Source of the DNA: Clostridiaceae bacterium
GTDB taxonomy: Bacteria > Bacillota > Clostridia > DSM-8532
Direction of reading: 5' to 3'
DNA length: 13,570 nucleotides
Assembly: GCA_025361665.1 (NCBI GenBank)
Contig: JANYKF010000400.1
Span: 1-13,570 of the forward strand
The notes under the pieces were generated by a model that had not been told where the DNA came from, searched no databases, and saw nothing but the letters and a program-made list of their open reading frames with translations. The number at the start of each line of letters is the position of its first letter. The stretch's first letter is position 1. This document shows, piece after piece, positions 1-6,780 of this stretch. The translations under genes were made by a program, and so were the position numbers.

Positions 1-14
1 GGACCGAGAGGTCC
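1..14. other. short hairpin upstream of the glycosyltransferase gene
   Basis: The window opens with GGACC-GAGA-GGTCC, a perfect 5-bp stem closed by a GNRA-type tetraloop. It lies 44 nt before the start of the next gene. It may be the last helix of a longer leader or upstream structure cut off by the window edge, or simply chance. No U-tract follows, so it is not an intrinsic terminator. Nothing else is recognisable in positions 15-45. Confidence 0.3.
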
Positions 15-58
15 CTGACCTACCAGATATATGAGTACTTGAAAGGGTGGGGACTCAC

Positions 59-1309
59 ATGAAGATCGCCATTTTCACGGAAACCTACCTCCCCTACATC
101 AACGGTATCGTCACGCATATCCGACTGCTGAAGGAGGGCCTCGAGAAACTCGGTCACGATGTTCTCATCGTTACGGCGGACCCCAAGGTGAAGCACCACC
201 GTGTTGACGATGGCATCCTGCGCTGCCCTGCCCATACAATCAAGAGAATTTACGGATATGGCATCGCGTCGCCTGTCAGCGCAAACAGGCTGCGGTATCT
301 GTACCGGTTCAAACCGGATATTGCGCATATCCACAACGAGTTCGGAGTGGGCTTCTTCGGCATGCAGGCGGCAGGCATCCTCAATATCCCCATGGTTTAT
401 ACGATCCACACGATGTATGACGATTATCTCCATTATGTCGCCCCAAGCGGCATGACTTTTGTGCTGAACAAGACCATTTCCGTTTATCTGAAACAGCTGA
501 CCAAAAGATCCAGCGCCATCATCGGACCCTCAGTAAAAGTTGAGGAATTCTGCCGACGGCACGGCATTCATCACAACATTCATATCATCCGGAATTGCCC
601 CGACCTGTATGCGTTCAGCCGGGATCAGATGCACCGGGATCGGGTGGATGCACTGAAGGAAAAATATGGGATTCTGCCGGACACGAAGCTTCTCATCGCC
701 ATTTCCAGAGTGGCGGCGGAAAAAAGCATGGATGTGCTGATTGACTATTTCAGCCGGTGCTTTGCCGGAGATGCAGACTATCAAATGATGATCGTCGGCA
801 GCGGGCCTGCGCTCGCATCGCTCAGGGAACAGGCGGCCCGCCTCCATCTCACCGGCAGGGTGCATTTCCCCGGTTCGGTTCCCAATGCGGAGGTGCCAAC
901 CTACTGCCACATGGCGGATCTTTTTGTCTCCGCCTCCCTGACCGAAATCTACTCCATTTCCATGCTGGAAGGATTGGCCTCGAGCCTCCCGGCCGTAATA
1001 CGGCGCGATCCCGTCAACAAAGGCCAGATTGAGCATGGGGTGAACGGATTCATCTTCGACGACGCAGCCGGGTTTGAGCAGTGCGTCCGAGGGTATTTCG
1101 CCCTGTCCCCCGACGAAAGGGAAAAGCTGAAGGCCAGTACCCTCGCTTCCGTTTCTTCCTACGGAAGCGTGGAGCTGGCCGCCGAAGTGGTTCACGTTTA
1201 CCGATACGCCCAGAAAAAATTCGCCCTGCGCCTGCATAACAAACTGACAGCGAAAATCAAGGAACTCCGCTTGACAAAGACATTCAGGAGCCGGAAGCTT
1301 TCCCGGTAG
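59..1309 (+). CDS. GT4-family (GT-B fold) glycosyltransferase
   Basis: This is a 416-residue glycosyltransferase of family GT4. It probably transfers a sugar from a nucleotide-sugar donor to a lipid or cell-surface acceptor in the cytoplasm. The N-terminal Rossmann half starts with KIAIFTETYLPYINGI (residues 2-17), typical of diacylglycerol-glucosyltransferase-like GT4 enzymes. The C-terminal donor half has SRVAAEKSMDVL near 216-227, with the Arg and Lys that bind donor phosphates, then GSGP near 247-250. The EX7E motif is present as E296 and E304. A basic tail (from about residue 385) could touch membrane phospholipid. The ATG at 59 is preferred because the purine tract GGGTGGGG ends 6 nt upstream; an in-frame GTG at 47 would place the start inside that tract. 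The gene is convergent with the alpha-mannosidase operon and 33 bp from it, so it is probably a separate unit. The acceptor cannot be read from sequence. Confidence 0.88.
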   Translation: MKIAIFTETYLPYINGIVTHIRLLKEGLEKLGHDVLIVTADPKVKHHRVDDGILRCPAHTIKRIYGYGIASPVSANRLRYLYRFKPDIAHIHNEFGVGFFGMQAAGILNIPMVYTIHTMYDDYLHYVAPSGMTFVLNKTISVYLKQLTKRSSAIIGPSVKVEEFCRRHGIHHNIHIIRNCPDLYAFSRDQMHRDRVDALKEKYGILPDTKLLIAISRVAAEKSMDVLIDYFSRCFAGDADYQMMIVGSGPALASLREQAARLHLTGRVHFPGSVPNAEVPTYCHMADLFVSASLTEIYSISMLEGLASSLPAVIRRDPVNKGQIEHGVNGFIFDDAAGFEQCVRGYFALSPDEREKLKASTLASVSSYGSVELAAEVVHVYRYAQKKFALRLHNKLTAKIKELRLTKTFRSRKLSR

Positions 1310-1322
1310 GCCGTTGATGGAT

Positions 1323-1342
1323 GTCCCTGTTCAATTCCCGTC
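1323..1342 (-). repeat. post-stop AATT-centred motif, copy after GH38
   Basis: Read on the minus strand, the bases directly after the alpha-mannosidase stop codon contain GGGAATTGAACAGGGA. This resembles the sequence directly after the stop of the URO-D-family gene (GCGGAATTCGACAGGGA). It fills most of the 33-bp convergent gap. No intrinsic terminator is visible between the two convergent genes. Membership in a repeat family is tentative because the match is short. Confidence 0.3.
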
Positions 1343-4162
1343 CTAGAATTGTATCCTCAGATTGCCCACGCCATTTGCCCGGTAGTCGAAATGCACCAGA
1401 TCACCCTCCACGTCGACTTGACCATCGACAGGCTGCTCAAGCAGGTTCACCTGTATCGCACCCTTCGGGGGCTTCATCACCCTCACTGTGCCGCGGCCCG
1501 ATTTCCCCTCCGCTTCATAGTAGCGGAGGATGATCCCGTGACGATCCTCTGCCTTTTTCACAGAGGAAAGGACCAGCCCGTTGCCCGAAAATGCCATCAG
1601 GGATTGAAAGGCCGGCATGGACCCTTTGTGCGCCTTTGTGGAGGCAACAACAACCTTGCTGCAGAATGCCCTGGCTGCGGAGATCGCTTCCGCCTTGCCC
1701 CGGCTGCCAAGCGCGATGGCCATCCGCATGCGGTGTTCCCCGACTTCCGGCCACGGATCCGGATCCACGGAGGACCGGATGAGCGTGAGGGACAGCCCTT
1801 TCACCGTACCGCGAAAGCCATACTTGCAGTCGCTGATGAGCATCAAAGAGGAACCCGTGCCGTTCACCGGCATTCCGAAAGACTGTGCGGGGACATCCAT
1901 TTCCAGAAGTTCCCGGTCGATGACACCCATCGGCACATCGTATCTGACATTGACATAGCCGTACGCCACCGGCATGTGGAAATTGAGCTGCGGATAGAAG
2001 GCGTCCTGCCGGCCGATTTCCTGCCAACGGACGGTCGTGTCAAAGCGAAGCATCTTCTCTCCGGCATCCAGAGAAACCATGACGAAGAGTTTGGACCCAT
2101 TTCCAAATTCCGCCTCATACGACAGGCTCTGACGGAAGAATTCCGAACCGATTTGGATTTTTGTGATTTTGACACCCTTGTTCAGAATGTCGACATTCAT
2201 ATGACGGCCAACTTGCCATGCCGACATGCCGCGAATCGGGTCTTCCTCCACCAGGCGAAAGACGCCCATCGGGCAACCGGGCTTCACAAATTCTTCACCT
2301 GTCTTTTTCTCCACAAAAGAGGTGATGCAGCCATCGCAAGGGTCAAGAACCACGCGGACATGCTCATTTTCCAGAACGGTTTCCACGATCCGATCCACTC
2401 TCGGGTCAAGAACCTTCACCGAGAAGGTGGTTGGACCGGCTTCGTTCAAGATCACGGTTGTATAGCCCATGGCAGGCATCTTCACCTTCACCAGGACTTC
2501 TGCGTGCAGGTGCCCCCAATAGTCGTCATATCCCGTGGTTGTCACCTGGTGGCCAAGCTTGTTTCCAAGCGCATCGGTCCACTGCATGCGTGCGGCGTCG
2601 CCGTTCCAGTCCCACAGGGTGATCTCCGCCAGTTCCTCCCGCTCGGACGGAAGCGGATTGAACACGGTGAACAGCCGCCTCAGGCCCGCATGCCGACCGG
2701 TCTGCGGCAGCCTGCCCTGAGTCAGTCCGAATCCGACCCCGGCTCCCTCGCTGCGGGTCAGGGAAATGTCTTCCTCCAGGAAAAAAGCGGATGTGTCGGC
2801 TGCATCGGAAAACGCGCGGACATTCATCTGGCGGCTGGTGTTGGCGGTGGCAAAGACTTCCTGGTACTGGCCCATCGCATATTCCCGCGTATCCACCGTG
2901 CCTGACCCGGGAAGGATGTCATGAAACTGGTTGAACAAGATTTTTTTCCATGCATCGGTGAATTCTGCCGCCTTGTACGGGGTTCCGAGGGCCATTTCCG
3001 CCAATGCGGCCGTCCCTTCGGCTTCCGCCAGAATTGCCTCGCCCAGGCGATTGCCTTTTTTCTGACGGGTCTGCGTGGTGTAGCAGCCATCGAAAATGAA
3101 ATTCAACTCACCTTCGACGACCGGAAATGCCTCGCGGTTTTGTTCCGCATGGTTGTAGAACTGTTCATACGTTCCAAACTTGAATGCGGGAAATATGGGC
3201 CAGGCATTCATGTCGATTATCTTTTCGATGTCCCTTCTGGTGGGGCCACCGCCATGATCGCCCACCCCATAGACGCGAAGCATCGAATCAAGTCCGTTTT
3301 TCTTGCAGAACTCCGGCACGACAAGGGCGCAGCGGCCATTCATCGCCCAGTTGTACCAGGTCGGTTCCCGGAAAACGAGGATGGCGCGTCCTGAAGGGGC
3401 TTTCCAGTTGTACAGCACCTGCTTGTCATATCCACGGCAGTGGTAATAGTACTTGACGCCCCCATCACACAAAACCTCCGGCACATTGATATTGTGTCCG
3501 AATGTGTCCGGCTCATAGTCGATATTCAAGCTTGCCGGATCGATCTCCAGCAGATTGGACAGATATTGTTTGGTATACAGAAAATGGCGGGCCATGCTTT
3601 CCAGATTGGGCATGTTGCGGTCCGCTTCAACCCAGGTGGAAGCGGTGACTTCCCACCGTTTTTCATGAACACGCTGCCTGATTTCATCCAGCATTTCCGG
3701 GCAATACTGCTCAACGATGCGATAGACCGAGGCCTGGCTTTGCCCGAATGTGAACCCGGGATATTCCTTCATCAGATCCAGCATGGTGCGAAAGGTGTCC
3801 AGTGTGATGGACACCGTTTCATCGAATCCCCACATCCAATTCATATCGATATGGGCATGGCCGATGCAAAGCAGACTGTATCCCTTGGCCTTTTCGGCAA
3901 TGGGTGACAGTGCCTGCTCCACGGCGATCGTGGTTGCCTTTGTGAGGGCGCCTTCCGAAACATAGGCTTCCCATGCAATATCGGTGGCGTCGAAAACCAA
4001 CTGGTCGTATGCACCGCCTTCACTCTCCGATAGCTTGAATGCATATTGCAGCTCCAGCATGCATCGGGCTCCCCAATCATTCGGGTGCATGTCATGCATC
4101 ACCAGATTGAGTTCCCCGAGGTTGGTTTTGGCCATTTTTTCCATCTTCATCAAATGCGTCAT
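1343..4162 (-). CDS. alpha-mannosidase, glycoside hydrolase family 38
   Basis: This 939-residue GH38 enzyme should be a zinc-dependent retaining alpha-mannosidase acting on cytoplasmic mannosides, as there is no signal peptide. The zinc site begins with GHAHIDMNWMWGFDE (H104 and D106). WVEADRNMPNLES follows near 177-189. The nucleophile is D219 in YEPDTFGHN. GDHGGGPTR (301-309) matches the glycine-rich active-site loop, and H414 in FNQFHDILPGSG completes the zinc ligands. The C-terminal half is the usual beta-rich GH38 region and ends in the tail motif GIILRYYE. The catalytic motif starts about 100 residues in, so the N-terminal domain is short. The first of three in-frame ATGs is chosen because AAGGGGGG lies 7 nt before it. 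That ATG overlaps the stop of the upstream dehydrogenase as ATGA, which implies translational coupling. Linkage specificity cannot be read from sequence. Confidence 0.93.
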   Translation of the reverse strand: MTHLMKMEKMAKTNLGELNLVMHDMHPNDWGARCMLELQYAFKLSESEGGAYDQLVFDATDIAWEAYVSEGALTKATTIAVEQALSPIAEKAKGYSLLCIGHAHIDMNWMWGFDETVSITLDTFRTMLDLMKEYPGFTFGQSQASVYRIVEQYCPEMLDEIRQRVHEKRWEVTASTWVEADRNMPNLESMARHFLYTKQYLSNLLEIDPASLNIDYEPDTFGHNINVPEVLCDGGVKYYYHCRGYDKQVLYNWKAPSGRAILVFREPTWYNWAMNGRCALVVPEFCKKNGLDSMLRVYGVGDHGGGPTRRDIEKIIDMNAWPIFPAFKFGTYEQFYNHAEQNREAFPVVEGELNFIFDGCYTTQTRQKKGNRLGEAILAEAEGTAALAEMALGTPYKAAEFTDAWKKILFNQFHDILPGSGTVDTREYAMGQYQEVFATANTSRQMNVRAFSDAADTSAFFLEEDISLTRSEGAGVGFGLTQGRLPQTGRHAGLRRLFTVFNPLPSEREELAEITLWDWNGDAARMQWTDALGNKLGHQVTTTGYDDYWGHLHAEVLVKVKMPAMGYTTVILNEAGPTTFSVKVLDPRVDRIVETVLENEHVRVVLDPCDGCITSFVEKKTGEEFVKPGCPMGVFRLVEEDPIRGMSAWQVGRHMNVDILNKGVKITKIQIGSEFFRQSLSYEAEFGNGSKLFVMVSLDAGEKMLRFDTTVRWQEIGRQDAFYPQLNFHMPVAYGYVNVRYDVPMGVIDRELLEMDVPAQSFGMPVNGTGSSLMLISDCKYGFRGTVKGLSLTLIRSSVDPDPWPEVGEHRMRMAIALGSRGKAEAISAARAFCSKVVVASTKAHKGSMPAFQSLMAFSGNGLVLSSVKKAEDRHGIILRYYEAEGKSGRGTVRVMKPPKGAIQVNLLEQPVDGQVDVEGDLVHFDYRANGVGNLRIQF

Positions 4163-5418
4163 CCGTGTTCCCCCCTTGTTGTTGAAGTGATTTGCATTTG
4201 TTTCCCTTGCTCAGCCAGCCCAATCATGCTCTCCAGCAAAGAACCCTTCTTCAGCAGGTTGAAGCATTCCACCACGGAACACCCCAGCGGTTCTTCCGGA
4301 CCGATGCCGCACCGGTTTTGCAGCACGGCTTCCAGCCCCTGTTGTGATAGTTCCCTCTGCAGGTCCATGGCGGACGCATCTTCCTCCGGGTTGAACAGAA
4401 ATGCCGCCGCAATTCCGACGCACAGCCATGACGGGAAAGAGCCCTGTGAAATGCAAAGACGCGCAGCCCCTTCCAATCGATCTTCAGCTGCCAGTTTTCG
4501 GACGGGATCTCGACCCACCCGAAAGACGGTATCACCCAGCGCTGGGTTTCCAAAACGGTAAAGCAGATCCTCCACATGGGCAAGCAGCGGCTCCAGTGGC
4601 TTTTCATGCCGCATGGCCAGCGAACGGGCGGCATCGGTCATGGCCGACTGCACGAACAGGCGGATATCCGCCATGCAAATGGCTTCATACAGGAATGTAC
4701 AGCCCTTCAGGTATCCAAGGTAAGCCGTCATCGCATGACCCATGTTGTGCAGGTACAATTTCCGTTCCAGATGGAACCGAAATGGAGAACTGGGCTCAAT
4801 CGTCGCCAAAGGGGGAACCGGTCCACGGAAGGCATCCTTGTCGACCGGCAGGGTCTTGTATGCTTCCACACAGACACGCAGCGGATTGTCCGCTTTCTGT
4901 TCCGGTGTCATCACGGGAACCATGCGCCCGATGGAAGCCTCCACCAGCCCGACCCGTTCCGAAAACATCCCGTGCAGCTCTTCCGGCAATTCATGACGAA
5001 CCAGTTCGGCGAGATAATGGTTGGCATCCATCAGGTTCTCGCAGATTAGAATGTCCAGCGGGCGGGTGACGCCATCCTCCCAGCGGTGCTGCAATCCTTT
5101 GGCCAGCGGACCTGCAATGCGCGGCAGGATATTCGCCCCCACTGCGGTTGCCATCATGTCGGCCGTCGCGATGGCCGTGATGACGGCTTCAAGATTTCGG
5201 CCATCCACCGCGGACACCGGTTCCATCCAGGTTTCCGTGTATCCCTCACGGGCCACGATGCGCACGGGATACCGATGTTCCCGGTTCAACGCTTCCACCA
5301 CGACCGGGTCGACATCGATGAAAATCACTTCATATCCGGCTTCCGAGAACAGTTGCCCGATGAAGCCACGCCCGATGTTTCCGGCTCCGTATTGCACGAA
5401 TTTTTTCAGTTCCCTCAT
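4159..5418 (-). CDS. mtlD: mannitol-1-phosphate 5-dehydrogenase-like polyol-phosphate dehydrogenase
   Basis: This 419-residue protein belongs to the long-chain mannitol dehydrogenase superfamily and most resembles MtlD, which interconverts mannitol 1-phosphate and fructose 6-phosphate with NAD(H). The N-terminal Rossmann motif is GAGNIGRGFIG (11-21), followed by an acidic FIDVD (33-37) suited to NAD. CENLMDA lies at 126-132. The catalytic pattern K-x4-N-x2-H is present as K220, N225 and H228 in KLYLHNMGHAMTAYLG. It is slightly longer than a typical MtlD of about 380 residues. GAGGCGGG precedes the ATG. The gene follows a PfkB kinase across a 99-bp gap holding a hairpin element, and is coupled by ATGA overlap to a GH38 mannosidase. 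No mannitol PTS gene is visible, so the substrate could be another hexitol or polyol phosphate. The symbol denotes family resemblance, not proven specificity. Confidence 0.85.
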   Translation of the reverse strand: MRELKKFVQYGAGNIGRGFIGQLFSEAGYEVIFIDVDPVVVEALNREHRYPVRIVAREGYTETWMEPVSAVDGRNLEAVITAIATADMMATAVGANILPRIAGPLAKGLQHRWEDGVTRPLDILICENLMDANHYLAELVRHELPEELHGMFSERVGLVEASIGRMVPVMTPEQKADNPLRVCVEAYKTLPVDKDAFRGPVPPLATIEPSSPFRFHLERKLYLHNMGHAMTAYLGYLKGCTFLYEAICMADIRLFVQSAMTDAARSLAMRHEKPLEPLLAHVEDLLYRFGNPALGDTVFRVGRDPVRKLAAEDRLEGAARLCISQGSFPSWLCVGIAAAFLFNPEEDASAMDLQRELSQQGLEAVLQNRCGIGPEEPLGCSVVECFNLLKKGSLLESMIGLAEQGKQMQITSTTRGEHG

Positions 5419-5431
5419 GATATCCCGCCTC

Positions 5432-5517
5432 TATCCTATAAATGCGTCTGTTCAATAACGGAAACCATGAAGCCAAGACGCATTTATAGTGGCTTCCTGG
5501 TGTTCGGGGCGAAGCAT
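5432..5517 (-). other. hairpin repeat element, copy 1 (between kinase and dehydrogenase)
   Basis: Perfect 14-bp inverted repeats, CTATAAATGCGTCT (5436-5449) and AGACGCATTTATAG (5476-5489), enclose 26 nt. The right arm is followed by CTTCCTGGTGTTCGGGGCGAAGCAT, a segment that can itself fold through TTCG/CGAA. On the minus strand the element begins immediately after the kinase stop codon and ends about 13 nt before the dehydrogenase start. A second copy with the same flanks and length, but a compensatorily altered stem, lies at 8988-9072. There is no U-tract, so this does not look like an intrinsic terminator. An mRNA-stability or processing hairpin, or a mobile palindromic element, are both possible. 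Confidence 0.6.
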
Positions 5518-6450
5518 CTATGGTCTATCCAGCAATGCCTTCACCTGGTCCATGGACCTGATGCCCGTCGATGCGCCTACGCCGGATACACAGAGCGCGC
5601 CCACCGCATTGGCCATCCTGCCGCATTCCGGCATCGGCAAACCAAGTGTGACCCCTGTGAGGAAGCCCGCGCAGAAGGCATCTCCGGCCCCAGTGGTGTC
5701 CAGCACTTCTTTCACGGGGAACCCGGGAATGCGCCATGTCTCCTCCGCCCGGCGGATGAGGCACCCGTCCGCCCCGAGCTTGATGACAACCGTCTGCACG
5801 CCCATGCCGAGGAACAGTTCGGAAATGACAACCGGATCCCGTTGTCCGGACAATTCCACCGCCTCGTCATAACTGGGCAGGAACAGGTCGATATGCGGCA
5901 TGCACGGCTTCAGCACGGTCATCCAGCGTCCTTTCGAGTCCCAGGCGGTATCCAGCGCGGTTGTTTTCCCAAGTGCCTTCGCCCTTTTCAGGACCCTGGC
6001 ACAAGAGTCACCATCAAAAGCGGGCATGAGCATCGTTCCGGCCACAAAAGCGATGCGGGACTGTTCCAGCAAGGCTTCTGGCACATCCGTGTCGGTGAAG
6101 ACCGCGTTTGCACCCAGGCTGTGCAGAAAACTGCGTTCGCCGTGCGCATCCACAAGCACGACGGAAGCCGAGGTTCCGACATGCGGGTCTTCAGCCACGT
6201 AGCGGTCTTCAACACCGGCCTGCCGCAAGGCTCCGCGCATGAACGAACCGAACCCGTCGGCGCCCACTTTGCCGGAAACCGCCGTGCGGAGCCCGATGCG
6301 CGCCATGTCGATGGCACTGCTGACCGCGCAGCCGCCCGTGAACAAATCGATATGATCCACCAGCGTCAGTTTGCCGGTCTCCGGCAGGGTGCGGACAGTC
6401 CGCGTGACCACATCGGCCACCAGGATGCCTATGCACGCAACGTCAAACAT
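5518..6450 (-). CDS. PfkB/ribokinase-family carbohydrate kinase
   Basis: This 310-residue cytoplasmic kinase of the PfkB family should transfer phosphate from ATP to a sugar, polyol or nucleoside hydroxyl. It starts DVACIGILVADVV. The first PfkB signature region is FTGGCAVSSAIDMARIG (37-53), with GKVGADGFG just after (60-68). The second signature is DTTGAGDAFCAGF (251-263), in which D257 is the expected catalytic base and GAG forms the anion hole. LDTAWDSKGRW near 166-176 and SYDEAVELSG near 193-202 match the usual pre-ATP-site regions. The start is fixed by GGGAGG, 6 nt before the ATG. It is the first gene of a leftward operon, under the promoter at 6595-6623, and is divergent from an ADP-ribosylglycohydrolase-family gene. 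PfkB kinases are commonly found beside such genes. Substrate is unassigned; order in the operon suggests it feeds the dehydrogenase. Confidence 0.9.
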   Translation of the reverse strand: MFDVACIGILVADVVTRTVRTLPETGKLTLVDHIDLFTGGCAVSSAIDMARIGLRTAVSGKVGADGFGSFMRGALRQAGVEDRYVAEDPHVGTSASVVLVDAHGERSFLHSLGANAVFTDTDVPEALLEQSRIAFVAGTMLMPAFDGDSCARVLKRAKALGKTTALDTAWDSKGRWMTVLKPCMPHIDLFLPSYDEAVELSGQRDPVVISELFLGMGVQTVVIKLGADGCLIRRAEETWRIPGFPVKEVLDTTGAGDAFCAGFLTGVTLGLPMPECGRMANAVGALCVSGVGASTGIRSMDQVKALLDRP

Positions 6451-6487
6451 GTTGTTCCTCCCAACTCTGAATCGCAGAACAGCTGCT

Positions 6488-6559
6488 GTTCAATATGGTT
6501 TGTCAGATGCAGTTCACTGTGGCTTATCTGATCCCATTCACTATGGTTGGCCAGATGCA
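6488..6559. repeat. three tandem 24-bp direct repeats in the divergent intergenic region
   Basis: Units start at 6488, 6512 and 6536. Units 1 and 3 are close (ATATGGTT / CTATGGTT, both ending CAGATGCA) and unit 2 is more diverged. Each begins RTTCAMT. Related RTTCAWT sequences recur at 6591, 6618 and 6642. The array lies between the predicted promoter of the kinase operon and its start codon, so it would be in the transcribed leader. Evenly spaced direct repeats here suggest an operator array for a regulator, or an RNA-level element. The 330-bp gap also holds promoter-like sites and a possible leader ORF, listed separately. Confidence 0.6.
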
Positions 6560-6594
6560 ATCTGTTTCTGTCGGCGCGTTGCTTCAACCAGTTC

Positions 6595-6623
6595 AATATA
6601 GCAGAACCGTACGGGTTGTTCAA
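6595..6623 (-). promoter_or_regulatory. predicted sigma-70 type promoter for the kinase operon
   Basis: On the minus strand, TTGAAC (6623-6618) and TATATT (6600-6595) are separated by exactly 17 nt. Both hexamers are close to the vegetative consensus. Transcription would start near 6588, giving a leader of about 138 nt that includes the three 24-bp repeats. Both boxes lie inside copies of the GTTCAA motif, so a protein bound to that motif would compete with RNA polymerase. Confidence 0.6.
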
Positions 6624-6642
6624 TCTGTTTTGATGAGGCGTG

Positions 6643-6670
6643 TTCATTGCCTGCTGATTGATGATATACT
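6643..6670 (+). promoter_or_regulatory. possible promoter for the ADP-ribosylglycohydrolase-family gene
   Basis: TATACT (6665-6670) is a good -10 box. The best -35 candidate is the weak TTCATT (6643-6648) at 16-nt spacing, which points to an activated or weak promoter. It is back to back with the minus-strand promoter, their -35 boxes about 20 bp apart. Expected leader length to the gene at 6781 is about 105 nt. Confidence 0.4.
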
Positions 6671-6685
6671 GTTCGGAGGAGTGTC

Positions 6686-6745
6686 ATGCCAGCCGATACG
6701 ACTCCCGCAGACAAGGGCGGGAGCAGAATTCCTCATGAATCCTGA
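6686..6745 (+). CDS. possible 19-codon leader peptide
   Basis: An ATG at 6686 follows GGAGG with 6-nt spacing and opens a 19-residue frame, MPADTTPADKGGSRIPHES, ending in TGA at 6743-6745. It lies just after the predicted -10 box at 6665-6670 and 35 nt before the main gene. A GC-rich hairpin at 6702-6723 sits inside the frame. The good ribosome site is the main reason to list it. The peptide has no run of one amino acid, unlike a classic attenuator, and it could be chance. Confidence 0.3.
   Translation: MPADTTPADKGGSRIPHES
6702..6723 (+). promoter_or_regulatory. GC-rich hairpin in the leader of the ADP-ribosylglycohydrolase-family gene
   Basis: CTCCCGC (6702-6708) pairs perfectly with GCGGGAG (6717-6723) across an 8-nt loop. 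No U-tract follows, so it is not a simple terminator. Lying within the small leader frame, it would be melted by a translating ribosome, which could alter stability or exposure of downstream sequence. Confidence 0.4.
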
Positions 6746-6780
6746 ACGTGATCGCGCCGAAAGGCAAGGAGGATACGGCC

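Noticed and set aside
15..58. T-box-like GGGTGG sequence before the glycosyltransferase
   Set aside because: GGGTGGGG lies at ribosome-binding distance from the ATG and lacks the T-box antiterminator bases that follow GGGTGG. It is simply the Shine-Dalgarno region.
1349..2905. Long plus-strand open frame (518 codons) opposite the first GH38
   Set aside because: It is antisense to a gene with intact zinc and nucleophile motifs. Its own protein is rich in His, Arg and Cys, has no recognisable domain, and reflects codon bias of the opposite strand.
5436..5489. Inverted repeat as a Rho-independent terminator after the kinase gene
   Set aside because: The enclosed region is long and there is no U-tract after the stem on either strand. 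The next operon gene starts within 20 nt.
5086..6531. Plus-strand open frame (481 codons) opposite the dehydrogenase and kinase
   Set aside because: It runs antisense through two well-supported genes and their intergenic hairpin, and has no domain or plausible ribosome-binding site.
6429..6647. Minus-strand 72-codon frame over the 24-bp repeats
   Set aside because: Its eight-residue periodicity follows from 24 being divisible by three. It starts upstream of the predicted promoter, lacks a good ribosome site, and runs into the kinase gene in another frame.
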